From NCBI GenBank assembly GCA_017464245.1, contig JAFUDV010000014.1, forward strand, positions 1 to 64,000: 64,000 bases of DNA, in the 5' to 3' direction. Below the pieces are notes generated by a model that searched no databases, was not told the origin of the DNA, and saw only the letters and a program-made list of their open reading frames with translations. Both the position numbers and the translations under genes were made by a program. Origin of the DNA: Bacteroidales bacterium (GTDB lineage: Bacteria > Bacteroidota > Bacteroidia > Bacteroidales > UBA932). Shown here in pieces: positions 44,416 to 51,936 of this stretch; within the stretch, counting starts at the first letter, position 1, and the number at the start of each line of letters is the position of its first letter.

Positions 44416-45860
44416 AACGGCTTCTGACAGCCCTGGCGGCCCTTTTCGCCGCCCTCGTGCTCCGGGCGCAGGACGATCGTTTCGATGCGCTGGGAGCGAA
44501 GTTGGACGAGTATTTCGCCGCCCTGGCGGGGGAGCCCCTGTCCGTGCAGAGCAGGGAGTGTGACTTCCTCATCGAGTCCTGCCAGGATTCCCTCGTGCGT
44601 CAGTTCGTCGCCTTGAAGATCTACGACCATTACCTGAAATCCAAGATCATGGGGGATGACGGGGTGGCGGTCCATGTGGCCGACACCTGGCTCATCCCGG
44701 GAAAGGTGGCCATGCACAGTGACCTGGACCTTCTGAACGCCAAGGTGTTCGCTGAGTTCAACCGCCAGGCGCAGCTGGGAGCCGAGGCCCCTTTGCTTAC
44801 CCTGCAGGACCCTTCCGGCGCGGAAGTCACTGTTCCGGAGGCGGGCCGCTATACGGTCCTGTATTTCTATGATACATCGTGCTCCACCTGCCGGGTCGAG
44901 ACGCCCCGCCTTTGCAACTTCCTGAAGAACACCTCTTTCCCGCTGACTTCCGTTGCCGTGTATGTGGGCTCGGATCCGGAGGAGTGGGAGCGCTACCGGG
45001 CCGTTTCGCTGGACGTTCCGGGCATGGTCCATCTGTGGGACCCGGAACTGGCCTCCGACTTCCATCGCAAATACGGTGTCCTCCAGACGCCGCGGATGTT
45101 CCTGGTCGGTCCCGACGGGACCGTCGTGGGAAGGGGACTGGATACGCCGGCGCTGGGCATGCTGGCGGAAAAGTTCTCCGGCCGGGAAAGCTATGTCTAT
45201 GGTTCCCGGGAAGGGATGTCCGTCTTCGAACGCGTCTTTGCCGGCTATGGGGAGGAGTTGAAGTCCACCGATGTCCTGGACGTCGCAGCCTATGTGGCGG
45301 AACGGACCTATGGGGAGGGGGATGCCGACTCTTTCAAACACATGGAGGGAGACCTGCTTTACTATCTGTCCTCGCAGACGGGGGAGACCTTCAAGGACGG
45401 GACGCTCCTTTTCATCGACAAATACGTCCTGGGCGTCCCCGACGTGTGGACCGCTCCGGAGGATACGGCGCAGGTCCTGTCCCTGGCCCGGACGATGAAG
45501 GACCTCCTGGAGCGTTCGCCCGTGGGGTCCGTCATTCCGGACCTGAAGGTCCATGGAGAACTCCTGCGGAAGCCCTGCCTGTTCCGAAAGGCCTCCAAAA
45601 AGGGCGTATTCCCGCTCCGCAAGGCCGATTGTCTCGTCTTCTACACCCAGGGATGCGGCCGCTGCGAGGAGACCCTCGCCGCCGCCCGGAAGTTGGCGGA
45701 CCAGGGCGCCCGGGTGCTTCTGGTGGACATGGACGTCCTCTTCTCCGAACGCCCTGACGAGGCGCACCTCCTGCTGGACACCTTCGACCTGTCCGGTCTT
45801 CCGTACGTCATGCAACTCGGCTCCGGCGGCGTCGTCCGTCACCGGTACCTGGAACTTTGA
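44412..45860 (+). CDS. exported protein with two thioredoxin-like domains
   Basis: A 482-residue protein with a cleavable signal peptide (cut near LVLRA). A helical N-terminal segment (about 25-130) is followed by a TlpA-like domain with YFYDTSCSTCRVETPR (CSTC) and cis-Pro YGVLQTPRMFLVGPDG. A second, shorter thioredoxin-like domain at the C-terminus has FYTQGCGRCEETL (CGRC) and SGLPYVMQLG. It resembles Bacteroidetes DUF5106/TlpA-type proteins. It is coupled to coaD by a 4-bp overlap, an odd neighbour for a periplasmic redox protein. Its stop overlaps the -33 element of the tRNA-Gln promoter. Confidence 0.75.
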   Translation: MKRLLTALAALFAALVLRAQDDRFDALGAKLDEYFAALAGEPLSVQSRECDFLIESCQDSLVRQFVALKIYDHYLKSKIMGDDGVAVHVADTWLIPGKVAMHSDLDLLNAKVFAEFNRQAQLGAEAPLLTLQDPSGAEVTVPEAGRYTVLYFYDTSCSTCRVETPRLCNFLKNTSFPLTSVAVYVGSDPEEWERYRAVSLDVPGMVHLWDPELASDFHRKYGVLQTPRMFLVGPDGTVVGRGLDTPALGMLAEKFSGRESYVYGSREGMSVFERVFAGYGEELKSTDVLDVAAYVAERTYGEGDADSFKHMEGDLLYYLSSQTGETFKDGTLLFIDKYVLGVPDVWTAPEDTAQVLSLARTMKDLLERSPVGSVIPDLKVHGELLRKPCLFRKASKKGVFPLRKADCLVFYTQGCGRCEETLAAARKLADQGARVLLVDMDVLFSERPDEAHLLLDTFDLSGLPYVMQLGSGGVVRHRYLEL

Positions 45861-45887
45861 TTATTGGGGAAAAAGCCCTATCTTTGC
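45856..45887 (+). promoter_or_regulatory. promoter of tRNA-Gln
   Basis: TTTG at 45856-45859 and TATCTTTGC at 45879-45887, spacer 19 nt, a full consensus match. The -33 element overlaps the stop codon of the upstream gene. Confidence 0.75.
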
Positions 45888-45897
45888 ACCCCGGAAT

Positions 45898-45971
45898 TGA
45901 GATGTGGTGTAATGGTAGCACTAGGGATTTTGGTTCCCTCAGTTAGAGTTCGAATCTCTACATCTCAACCA
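45898..45971 (+). tRNA. tRNA-Gln (TTG anticodon)
   Basis: The cloverleaf is complete: acceptor TGAGATG with CATCTCA, anticodon stem AGGGA/TCCCT with loop TTTTGGT (anticodon TTG), and T-arm AGAGTTCGAATCTCT. The discriminator is A and CCA is encoded (74 nt in total). Confidence 0.95.
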
Positions 45972-45974
45972 GGG

Positions 45975-46012
45975 AAAACCGGGCAATGATATGGTCATTC
46001 GCCCGGTTTTCT
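45975..46012 (+). terminator. terminator after tRNA-Gln
   Basis: AAAACCGGGC (45975-45984) and GCCCGGTTTT (46001-46010) form a perfect stem, extended by AATGA/TCATT (45985-45989 and 45995-45999). It starts 4 nt after the tRNA CCA. Confidence 0.85.
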
Positions 46013-46064
46013 GTACAAAAGGAAGGAATCCGGGCGGACGGGACCGTTTTTGCCCGATTGAGGG

Positions 46065-47168
46065 CTACCGCACCACGATCCTCTCGATCCTTCGGGGAAT
46101 GGACGCGAGAATCTCGTAGGGAATCGTTCCCAGCACGTCCGCCAGTTCGGTGACGGTCGGGTCCTCTCCAAAGACAGTGACGGTATCTCCCACCTGTGCC
46201 TCCACGCCGGTGACATCCAGCATGCACATGTCCATGCAGATGTTGCCGATGGTGGGGACGCGGTGCCCGTTCACCGAGAACGAGGCGTGTCCCTGTCCCA
46301 GATGCCGGTCGATGCCGTCGGCATAGCCCACGGGGATGGTGGCGATGACGGTGCCCGGGTGCGCCTTGCCCCATCGACCGTAGCCCACGGTGTCTCCTTC
46401 CCGGAGATGCTTGATCTGCAGGATTTTGCACTTGAGGGAAGCGACCGGAGCGAGCCGGACGCCCGGCAGGGCGCTGATGCCGTAGATGCCGATGCCCAGC
46501 CGCACCATGTCGTACTGGTGCTCCGGGAAGCGCTCGATGCCGGCGGAATTGAGGATGTGGCGCATGGGCATGTAGCCGATGCCCTCCGCGACCGTGCGGG
46601 TGTTCTGCTCGAAGAGGCGGAACTGTGCCTCCGTGAAGGCGTCCTCCTCCGGATCGTCGGCGACGCAGAGGTGGGAGAACATGGACTTCACCTTCACCTC
46701 CGGATGCGCGTTCAGGAACTCCACGAGGGCCGGCAGTTCCGAGGTCATGAAGCCCAGCCGGTGCATGCCGGTGTCCAGCTTGATGTGGACGGGATAATCC
46801 CGGAGGCCGCTTCGGCGCAGGTGGCCGCAGAACGCTTCCAGGGATTCCAGGTTCGGAATGCTGGGCTCCATGCGGGTTTCGATGATCTCGGGATAGAAGT
46901 CCGTACCGGCGGTAAGGACGATGATGGGCAGGCTGATACCGTTCTGCCTGAGTTCCAGGCCTTCCACGGGATAGGCAACGGCCAGGTAATCGGCCCCGGC
47001 ACGCTGCATCATGGCGGCGAACTCCACGGCCCCATGCCCATAGGCATTGGCCTTGACGAGAACCAGCAGTTTCGTCGTGGGTTCCAGGAGGGACCGGAAA
47101 TACCGGTAGTTCCGTTCGCAGCCCTTCAAGTCCAGCTCCAGCCGGGAAAAATCATCCTCTCGCATCAT
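46065..47168 (-). CDS. alr: alanine racemase
   Basis: A PLP-dependent enzyme of 367 residues that makes D-alanine for peptidoglycan. The PLP lysine is in LLVLVKANAYGHGAVE. The second catalytic residue Tyr lies in VGYGRWGKA or the nearby RLGIGIYGI segment, and the C-terminal domain has TIGNICMDMCMLDVT. The start is the first of two adjacent ATGs at 47168, which follows a TAAATTTGC promoter at 47189-47197. An ATG further upstream in frame would lie within the promoter. Confidence 0.93.
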   Translation of the reverse strand: MMREDDFSRLELDLKGCERNYRYFRSLLEPTTKLLVLVKANAYGHGAVEFAAMMQRAGADYLAVAYPVEGLELRQNGISLPIIVLTAGTDFYPEIIETRMEPSIPNLESLEAFCGHLRRSGLRDYPVHIKLDTGMHRLGFMTSELPALVEFLNAHPEVKVKSMFSHLCVADDPEEDAFTEAQFRLFEQNTRTVAEGIGYMPMRHILNSAGIERFPEHQYDMVRLGIGIYGISALPGVRLAPVASLKCKILQIKHLREGDTVGYGRWGKAHPGTVIATIPVGYADGIDRHLGQGHASFSVNGHRVPTIGNICMDMCMLDVTGVEAQVGDTVTVFGEDPTVTELADVLGTIPYEILASIPRRIERIVVR

Positions 47169-47188
47169 CGCTTTCTGTGAAATATCCG

Positions 47189-47197
47189 GCAAATTTA
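47189..47197 (-). promoter_or_regulatory. -7 promoter element of alr
   Basis: TAAATTTGC on the minus strand, 20 nt before the alr ATG at 47168. It is divergent from the zinc-peptidase promoter at 47231. Confidence 0.5.
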
Positions 47198-47230
47198 ACA
47201 TTATTGGCGGACATTCTCGCACAAAATGTG

Positions 47231-47238
47231 TATTTTTG
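47231..47238 (+). promoter_or_regulatory. -7 promoter element of the zinc peptidase gene
   Basis: TATTTTTG, 17 nt before the ATG at 47256. It is divergent from the alr promoter. Confidence 0.5.
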
Positions 47239-47255
47239 TGGAAAACGAGAACGCT

Positions 47256-47933
47256 ATGACGACATCGACGATTTGGATCCTGATGATTGCGGTGATGGTC
47301 CTGAGCATGCTCATCCAGGGTCGCCTGAAAAGCCGCTTTGAAAAGTACTCGGAAGTGCCCACCTCCCTCTCCGGGGCCGAGGTCGCGCAGCGCATGCTGC
47401 AGGCTCACGGCATCCACGACGTGAAGATCGTCTCCATCGAGGGGGCCCTCACCGACCATTACAATCCCCAGACCAAGACCGTGAACCTGAGCCACGACGT
47501 GTATTACGGCCGTTCCGTCGCCGCAGCGGCCGTGGCGGCCCACGAATGCGGGCATGTGGTCCAGCATCAGGAGGGCTATGCGCCGCTGCGGCTGCGCTCC
47601 GCCCTGGTCCCCGTGGTCAGCTTCGCGAACAACTGGGTGTCCTGGGTGCTCCTCGCCGGACTGGTCCTCATCAACGTGTTCCCGCAGCTGCTCTGGATCG
47701 GCATCGCCCTGTTCGCCATGACGACCCTGTTCAGTTTCATCACCCTTCCCGTGGAAATCAACGCCAGCGCCCGGGCCGTCAAGTGGCTGGACGGGGCCGG
47801 CGTCGTGAACTATGAGACCAAGCCCATGGCGGCGGACGCTCTCAAGTGGGCGGCCTACACCTATGTCATTTCCGCCATCGGCTCCCTGGCCTCCCTCCTC
47901 TATTACATTTCCATCGCCAACAGAAGAAACTAG
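47256..47933 (+). CDS. membrane zinc metallopeptidase (YugP/DUF232 type)
   Basis: A 225-residue membrane protein with an N-terminal helix (IWILMIAVMVLSMLIQG), the zinc site AVAAHECGHVVQHQEG (HExxH) and two to three more helices (WVLLAGLVLINVFPQLLWIG, SAIGSLASLLYYIS). It belongs to the Zn_peptidase_2 family; the physiological substrate is unknown. I chose the ATG at 47256 downstream of the promoter. It lies 6 bp before the DJ-1 gene. Confidence 0.88.
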   Translation: MTTSTIWILMIAVMVLSMLIQGRLKSRFEKYSEVPTSLSGAEVAQRMLQAHGIHDVKIVSIEGALTDHYNPQTKTVNLSHDVYYGRSVAAAAVAAHECGHVVQHQEGYAPLRLRSALVPVVSFANNWVSWVLLAGLVLINVFPQLLWIGIALFAMTTLFSFITLPVEINASARAVKWLDGAGVVNYETKPMAADALKWAAYTYVISAIGSLASLLYYISIANRRN

Positions 47934-47939
47934 ACTGCC

Positions 47940-48494
47940 ATGAACGGAATCTATCTTTTCCTTGCCGACGGCTTCGAGGACATGGAAGCCATCGCCACCC
48001 GTGACGTTCTCCTGAGAGGAGGCGTGGACGTGCAGACCGTATCCGTCAACGACGAGCCCTTTGTGACCAGTTCCCACGGCATCACCGTGAGCGTGGACCT
48101 CACGCGGGACGATTTCGACGACGATGCACCCGCCGTGATGATCTTTCCGGGCGGCATGCCGGGGACGAAGAACCTGGCGGCGGACAAGGCCCTCATGGCG
48201 CTGATGCGCCGCTGCTATGCGCAGGGCGGCATCGTCGCAGCCATCTGTGCGGCGCCCGGCCTGGTCGCCTCCCAGCTGGAAGACGTCTCCGGCAAGCGTT
48301 TCACCTGTTTCGAGGGGTTCCAGGACGCGATGGTCGCGAAAGGCGCCGTCTATACGCCCGAGAGCGCCGTCGTGGACGGCCGTCTCATCACCGGGCGCGG
48401 CGCCGGCCATGCCGTGAACTTCGGCCTGGCCATCCTGGAGACGCTGAAAGGAAAGGAAACGGCCGACCGCGTACGGGCCGGCCTGATGCTGTAA
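47940..48494 (+). CDS. DJ-1/PfpI family protein
   Basis: A 184-residue Rossmann-like protein of the DJ-1/ThiJ group. The nucleophile elbow is AAICAAPGLVAS with Cys, and the conserved acid is in FLADGFEDMEAIA. Such proteins act as deglycases, chaperones or peptidases, and the exact activity is not predictable. It is probably co-transcribed with the zinc peptidase 6 bp upstream. Confidence 0.88.
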   Translation: MNGIYLFLADGFEDMEAIATRDVLLRGGVDVQTVSVNDEPFVTSSHGITVSVDLTRDDFDDDAPAVMIFPGGMPGTKNLAADKALMALMRRCYAQGGIVAAICAAPGLVASQLEDVSGKRFTCFEGFQDAMVAKGAVYTPESAVVDGRLITGRGAGHAVNFGLAILETLKGKETADRVRAGLML

Positions 48495-48503
48495 GATTCT
48501 TTA

Positions 48504-48797
48504 TTACAGGACCTTGCGCAGGACGCGCGTGAGCTGGTCGGAGCAGGACGTGCCGCGCTCCTTGCAGTTGATGCCTGTCAGGCGGTCCAGGGCGAATTCC
48601 ACGCGCTGGTCCTCCAGCAGGGCGCCGAGCGCCTGGAGGTTGCCGTGGCAGCCGCCGGTGTAGCGGAGGTTCCGGATGGTACCGTCCACGAGGTCGAAGT
48701 CGATCTGGCGGGAACAGACGAGGGCCGAGGGAACGGCCGTAATGTGACGCACCCCGTTCACCGTGGTGTCGCGCAGGATTTGGATGTCTTCAGGCAT
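48504..48797 (-). CDS. TSCPD domain-containing small protein
   Basis: A 97-residue protein of the TIGR03905 type, related to the zinc-binding C-terminal domain of class II ribonucleotide reductase. It has RNLRYTGGCHGNLQALGALL followed by a C-terminal GTSCSDQLTRVL. The Cys pattern suggests metal binding. The function is unknown, and the convergent DJ-1 gene ends 9 bp away. Confidence 0.78.
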   Translation of the reverse strand: MPEDIQILRDTTVNGVRHITAVPSALVCSRQIDFDLVDGTIRNLRYTGGCHGNLQALGALLEDQRVEFALDRLTGINCKERGTSCSDQLTRVLRKVL

Positions 48798-48912
48798 TTC
48801 TGTATAACGTTGTTCAGTGTGATCTTGGCCGTCATCAGACGGCCCGGCGGAGACCGTGTCCGTCAGGACTTATAGGTCGGGAGCCGCGGGGGATAATAGG
48901 GGGCAGAGCCCC
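48798..48912. other. intergenic stretch with a 7-bp hairpin
   Basis: GGCCGTC (48827-48833) and GACGGCC (48838-48844) form a perfect stem with loop ATCA. There is no T-run on either side, so I do not call it a terminator. No gene is visible. Confidence 0.3.
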
Positions 48913-48914
48913 CT
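48898..48914 (-). terminator. GC hairpin at the end of the ribbon-helix-helix-like gene
   Basis: AGGGGGC and GCCCCCT form a 7-bp stem with a 3-nt loop that reaches the stop codon of the minus-strand gene. The T-run is poor. Confidence 0.4.
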
Positions 48915-49143
48915 AAAACAAGGTGGGGTGATTTTCCTCCAGCTCCGAGAGGATCTTGGACATGATGGCTTCGCGGAAGAGGGCGGCCTTCGCATGGACC
49001 TTGAAGCGGGAGCAGTATTCGTCCACGGCGGCCATTTCGCTGTCGTTGAAATACAGGACGTACCGGTTCTTGCGCAGAAGGGCTTCCTTCTGCTTCTCCA
49101 GGTAGGCCGGGTCCACGCCCGGGATCTTGCGTTTTCTTGCCAT
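48913..49143 (-). CDS. 76-residue basic protein, ribbon-helix-helix-like
   Basis: It begins MARKRKIPGVDPAYLEKQKE and continues with RKNRYVLYFNDSEMAAVDEY and FREAIMSKILSELEE. A strand followed by two helices after a basic N-terminus fits a small ribbon-helix-helix DNA-binding protein. I recall close homologues across Bacteroidales without a known function. The ATG at 49143 was chosen over one 18 bp upstream because the MARKRK start is typical. It lies just downstream of tadA on the same strand. Confidence 0.6.
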   Translation of the reverse strand: MARKRKIPGVDPAYLEKQKEALLRKNRYVLYFNDSEMAAVDEYCSRFKVHAKAALFREAIMSKILSELEENHPTLF

Positions 49144-49173
49144 CGGGTGCAAAGTTAGCAAATTCCTGTAGAA

Positions 49174-49608
49174 TCAGCGTTTGGAACGGAAAAAATCCTG
49201 CATCAGGGCCGTACATTCGTCGGAAAGGACCCCGGCGGTGACTTCCGTCCGGGGGTGGAGGAGGGAAGGGGAGAAGAGGGAGAAACCGCGGCGGGGGTCG
49301 ATGGCTCCGTACACGATCCGGCCGACCTGGGCCCAGTTCAGGGCGCCGGCACACATCGGGCAGGGCTCCACGGTGACATACAGGGTGCAATCCTGCAGGT
49401 ACTTCCCGCCCATGGCTTCGGTGGCGGCGGTGATGGCCACCATCTCCGCATGCGCGGTGGTGTCCCGGAGCCGCTCGGTCATATTGTGCCCCCGGCCGAT
49501 GATCCGGCCTTTCCAGGCGATGACGGCGCCGATGGGGACTTCACCGGCCGCGAGGGCGGCGGCCGCTTCCCGCAGCGCCTCCCGCATCATTCTTTCGTCC
49601 TGTTCCAT
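49174..49608 (-). CDS. tadA: tRNA-specific adenosine deaminase
   Basis: A zinc deaminase of 144 residues that converts A34 to inosine in tRNA-Arg. The zinc site and catalytic Glu are in DTTAHAEMVAI and VTVEPCPMCAGAL (HAE and PCxxC). The start at 49608 (MEQDERMMREAL) fits the family. A TATCTTTG element on the minus strand ends 5 nt before the ATG, predicting a leaderless mRNA. It is divergent from the acid phosphatase gene. Confidence 0.93.
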   Translation of the reverse strand: MEQDERMMREALREAAAALAAGEVPIGAVIAWKGRIIGRGHNMTERLRDTTAHAEMVAITAATEAMGGKYLQDCTLYVTVEPCPMCAGALNWAQVGRIVYGAIDPRRGFSLFSPSLLHPRTEVTAGVLSDECTALMQDFFRSKR

Positions 49609-49613
49609 TTTTA

Positions 49614-49621
49614 CAAAGATA
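49614..49621 (-). promoter_or_regulatory. -7 promoter element of tadA
   Basis: TATCTTTG on the minus strand, 5 nt before the ATG at 49608. Confidence 0.55.
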
Positions 49622-49632
49622 GATATTTTTTG

Positions 49633-49640
49633 TATTTTTG
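49633..49640 (+). promoter_or_regulatory. -7 promoter element of the acid phosphatase gene
   Basis: TATTTTTG, 16 nt before the ATG at 49657, only 11 bp from the divergent tadA element. Confidence 0.5.
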
Positions 49641-49656
49641 TGAAAACCGAACGAAC

Positions 49657-50928
49657 ATGAAAAGGATGCTCCCTCTTCTCCTGCTGCTTTCCTGCCTGAC
49701 GGCGGCCGCCCAGCAGTACGATGTCCTGGACCAGGTCCGTGCCGACCGTCGCAAGGCCTGCGCCATGGAAGGTCCCCACCGCTTTGAAATCCCCGCGCCC
49801 ACTCCTTCGCCAAAGGGATACAAACCGTTCTATATCAGCCATTACGGTCGTCATGGCTCCCGCTATGCCTGGAATGCCCGGACCTATTCCACCCTGCATG
49901 AGGCCCTTTCGCAGGCGCATGGGGATGGCGCCCTGACGCCCCTGGGCGAGCAGTTTTACGAGCGTTTCGAGTCCTTTTACCAGGTCCCGCTCATCAATAC
50001 CGGCGACCTGGTGCCGCTGGGTTTCGAACAGCACAAGCGGATCGCCGCCTGGACCTACGACGCTTTCCCGGAGGTGTTCCGGAAGGGGAAGAAGGTGGAC
50101 GCCATCGTTTCCACTGCGCCCCGCAGCATCGTCAGCATGAGTTCGTTCTGCCTGAGCCTCAAGGAGAAGGAACCGAAACTGGACTTCTTCCAGCGTTCCA
50201 ACCATGTGGGCCTTACCGTCGTCACTCCGACGAGTGCGCCGCGGGAACTGCGCCGCAAGTTCCGGGAAGACGACATCTCCCACGTGGAGACCGTGGCCCA
50301 TTTCAACGAGCGTTTCATCGACTATGAGGGCATCCTGGGGCGGATCTTCAAGGATCCCGCCTATCCGTCCCGCTTCTCCGGCGGCCGGACGGGATTCGTC
50401 AACGAGATGCACCAGCTGGTGACGGGCTATCACAACTACGAGGAGGCCCCGCTCTTCGACGACCTGCTGACGGACGACCAGTATGTACAGCTTTGGGAAT
50501 CGGACAATTACGCCTCTTTCTATGCGGACCTGACGGCCCGCTACGGCAACATCCCCCTGCTGGAGGACATCATTGCGAAAGCGGAGAGCGCGTTCCGTGA
50601 CCCGTCCAAGGCGGCGGACCTCCGCTTCGGGCACGACTACGTGCTGGAGGCCTTCCTGTGCCTGGTCAATGCCAACGGCTGCGGAACCGTTCCCGAGAAA
50701 GCTTCGGACGTGAAATACTGGTTCCAGAGCTACAACATCCCCATGGCGGCGACCGTCCTGTTCGTCTTCTACCGGAACAAGAAGGGCGACATCCTCTTCA
50801 AGACCCTCCTGAACGAGACCGAGGTTTCCTTCCCGCAGTTGGAACCGGTGTCCGGCCCGTATTACCGCTGGTCGGATTTCACTGCCTGGGCCACGATGAT
50901 GATGGCGGCCCATCCGGAGGTCAAGTGA
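49657..50928 (+). CDS. histidine acid phosphatase (branch 2)
   Basis: A secreted phosphomonoesterase of 423 residues with a signal peptide (cut near LTAAA). The phosphohistidine motif is YISHYGRHGSRY and the distal proton donor motif is RFGHDYVLEAFL. Members of this branch include phytases and multiple inositol polyphosphate phosphatases, so phytate or sugar phosphates are possible substrates. The AraC gene follows 28 bp later and may be co-transcribed. Confidence 0.85.
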   Translation: MKRMLPLLLLLSCLTAAAQQYDVLDQVRADRRKACAMEGPHRFEIPAPTPSPKGYKPFYISHYGRHGSRYAWNARTYSTLHEALSQAHGDGALTPLGEQFYERFESFYQVPLINTGDLVPLGFEQHKRIAAWTYDAFPEVFRKGKKVDAIVSTAPRSIVSMSSFCLSLKEKEPKLDFFQRSNHVGLTVVTPTSAPRELRRKFREDDISHVETVAHFNERFIDYEGILGRIFKDPAYPSRFSGGRTGFVNEMHQLVTGYHNYEEAPLFDDLLTDDQYVQLWESDNYASFYADLTARYGNIPLLEDIIAKAESAFRDPSKAADLRFGHDYVLEAFLCLVNANGCGTVPEKASDVKYWFQSYNIPMAATVLFVFYRNKKGDILFKTLLNETEVSFPQLEPVSGPYYRWSDFTAWATMMMAAHPEVK

Positions 50929-50956
50929 CTGGCTGCGGAGGCTAATAAAGTATCGT

Positions 50957-51835
50957 ATGAGCCAGGTCCTGCATGAAATAACGCCGCTGTCCGAGAAGGA
51001 CTGCTTCTATGTCGTGGAGCGGCACAAGTCGGAATTCCTGTTCCCCATCCACAGCCATGCCGAGTACGAACTCAACTTCATCGAGAACGGCGCCGGCGTG
51101 CGCCGGATCGTCGGCGACAGCGTGGAGGAGATCGGGGACTACGAGCTTACGCTGGTGGCGGGGGAACTGCTCGAACACGCCTGGGAGCAGGGGGACTGCC
51201 GCAGCGGGGATGTCCGCGAGATCACCATCCAGTTTTCGCAGACGCTGTTCTCGGAGGAACTGCTCGCCCGCAAGCAGTTCAAGACGATCCGGGAAATGTT
51301 CCGGAAAGCGGCCAACGGGCTTACCTTCTCGCTGAAAGCCATCATGAAAGTGTATGTCCTTCTGGATGCCCTGGCGTCGGAACCGGATGGCTTCGAGCAG
51401 TTTCAGCGCCTGTTGCAGATCCTGTACACCCTGTCCACCGACGAAGAGGCCCGGGTGCTCGCCAGTTCTTCCTTCGCCCAGGTGGCAAACAATGTGGAGA
51501 GCCGCCGGGTGCGCAAGGTTCAGGAGTATGTCAATGCGCATTACGGCGAGGAAATCCGTCTGGAGGACTGTGCTGCGATGGTGGGGATGTCTCCCTCGGC
51601 TTTCAGCCGCTTTTTCAAGCGGCATACCGGGCGGACGCTGATGGACTACATCATCGACATCCGGCTGGGGAATGCCGCGCGGCTCCTGGTGGACACTACC
51701 GACGGGATTTCCGAGATCAGCTATGCCTGCGGATTCAACAACCTGTCCAATTTCAACCGGGCGTTCAAGTCCAGGCGGGGCTACACGCCCCGGGATTTCC
51801 GGGCACTCTTCAAGAAGAACCGCGTGTTCGTGTAG
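50957..51835 (+). CDS. AraC family transcriptional regulator, likely of the mannan locus
   Basis: A 292-residue regulator with an N-terminal cupin domain (FLFPIHSHAEYELNFIENGAG, His-containing) and C-terminal AraC double HTH (LEDCAAMVGMSPSAFSRFFK, then EISYACGFNNLSNFNRAFKS). It lies 100 bp upstream of the GH5_7 gene on the same strand and is the obvious candidate activator of the mannan locus, which lacks a hybrid two-component or SusR-type regulator in view. Confidence 0.88.
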   Translation: MSQVLHEITPLSEKDCFYVVERHKSEFLFPIHSHAEYELNFIENGAGVRRIVGDSVEEIGDYELTLVAGELLEHAWEQGDCRSGDVREITIQFSQTLFSEELLARKQFKTIREMFRKAANGLTFSLKAIMKVYVLLDALASEPDGFEQFQRLLQILYTLSTDEEARVLASSSFAQVANNVESRRVRKVQEYVNAHYGEEIRLEDCAAMVGMSPSAFSRFFKRHTGRTLMDYIIDIRLGNAARLLVDTTDGISEISYACGFNNLSNFNRAFKSRRGYTPRDFRALFKKNRVFV

Positions 51836-51878
51836 TTTCCGGGACTGCAAAAAAGTATCGGAATTCGGTTTGATTGTA

Positions 51879-51910
51879 TTTGTTCATCGTCGGAGCAACG
51901 CGTAACTTTG
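51879..51910 (+). promoter_or_regulatory. promoter of the mannan utilisation locus
   Basis: TTTG at 51879-51882 and TAACTTTG at 51903-51910, spacer 20 nt. This is the only strong promoter seen ahead of the run of tightly spaced genes from 51937 to the right edge. Confidence 0.7.
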
Positions 51911-51936
51911 TGATGTCTTCATTGACGCGCGCCAAC

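Noticed and set aside
48827..48844. 7-bp hairpin between the TSCPD and ribbon-helix-helix-like genes as a terminator
   Set aside because: There is no T-run on either strand and it lies upstream of one gene and beyond the terminator of the other.
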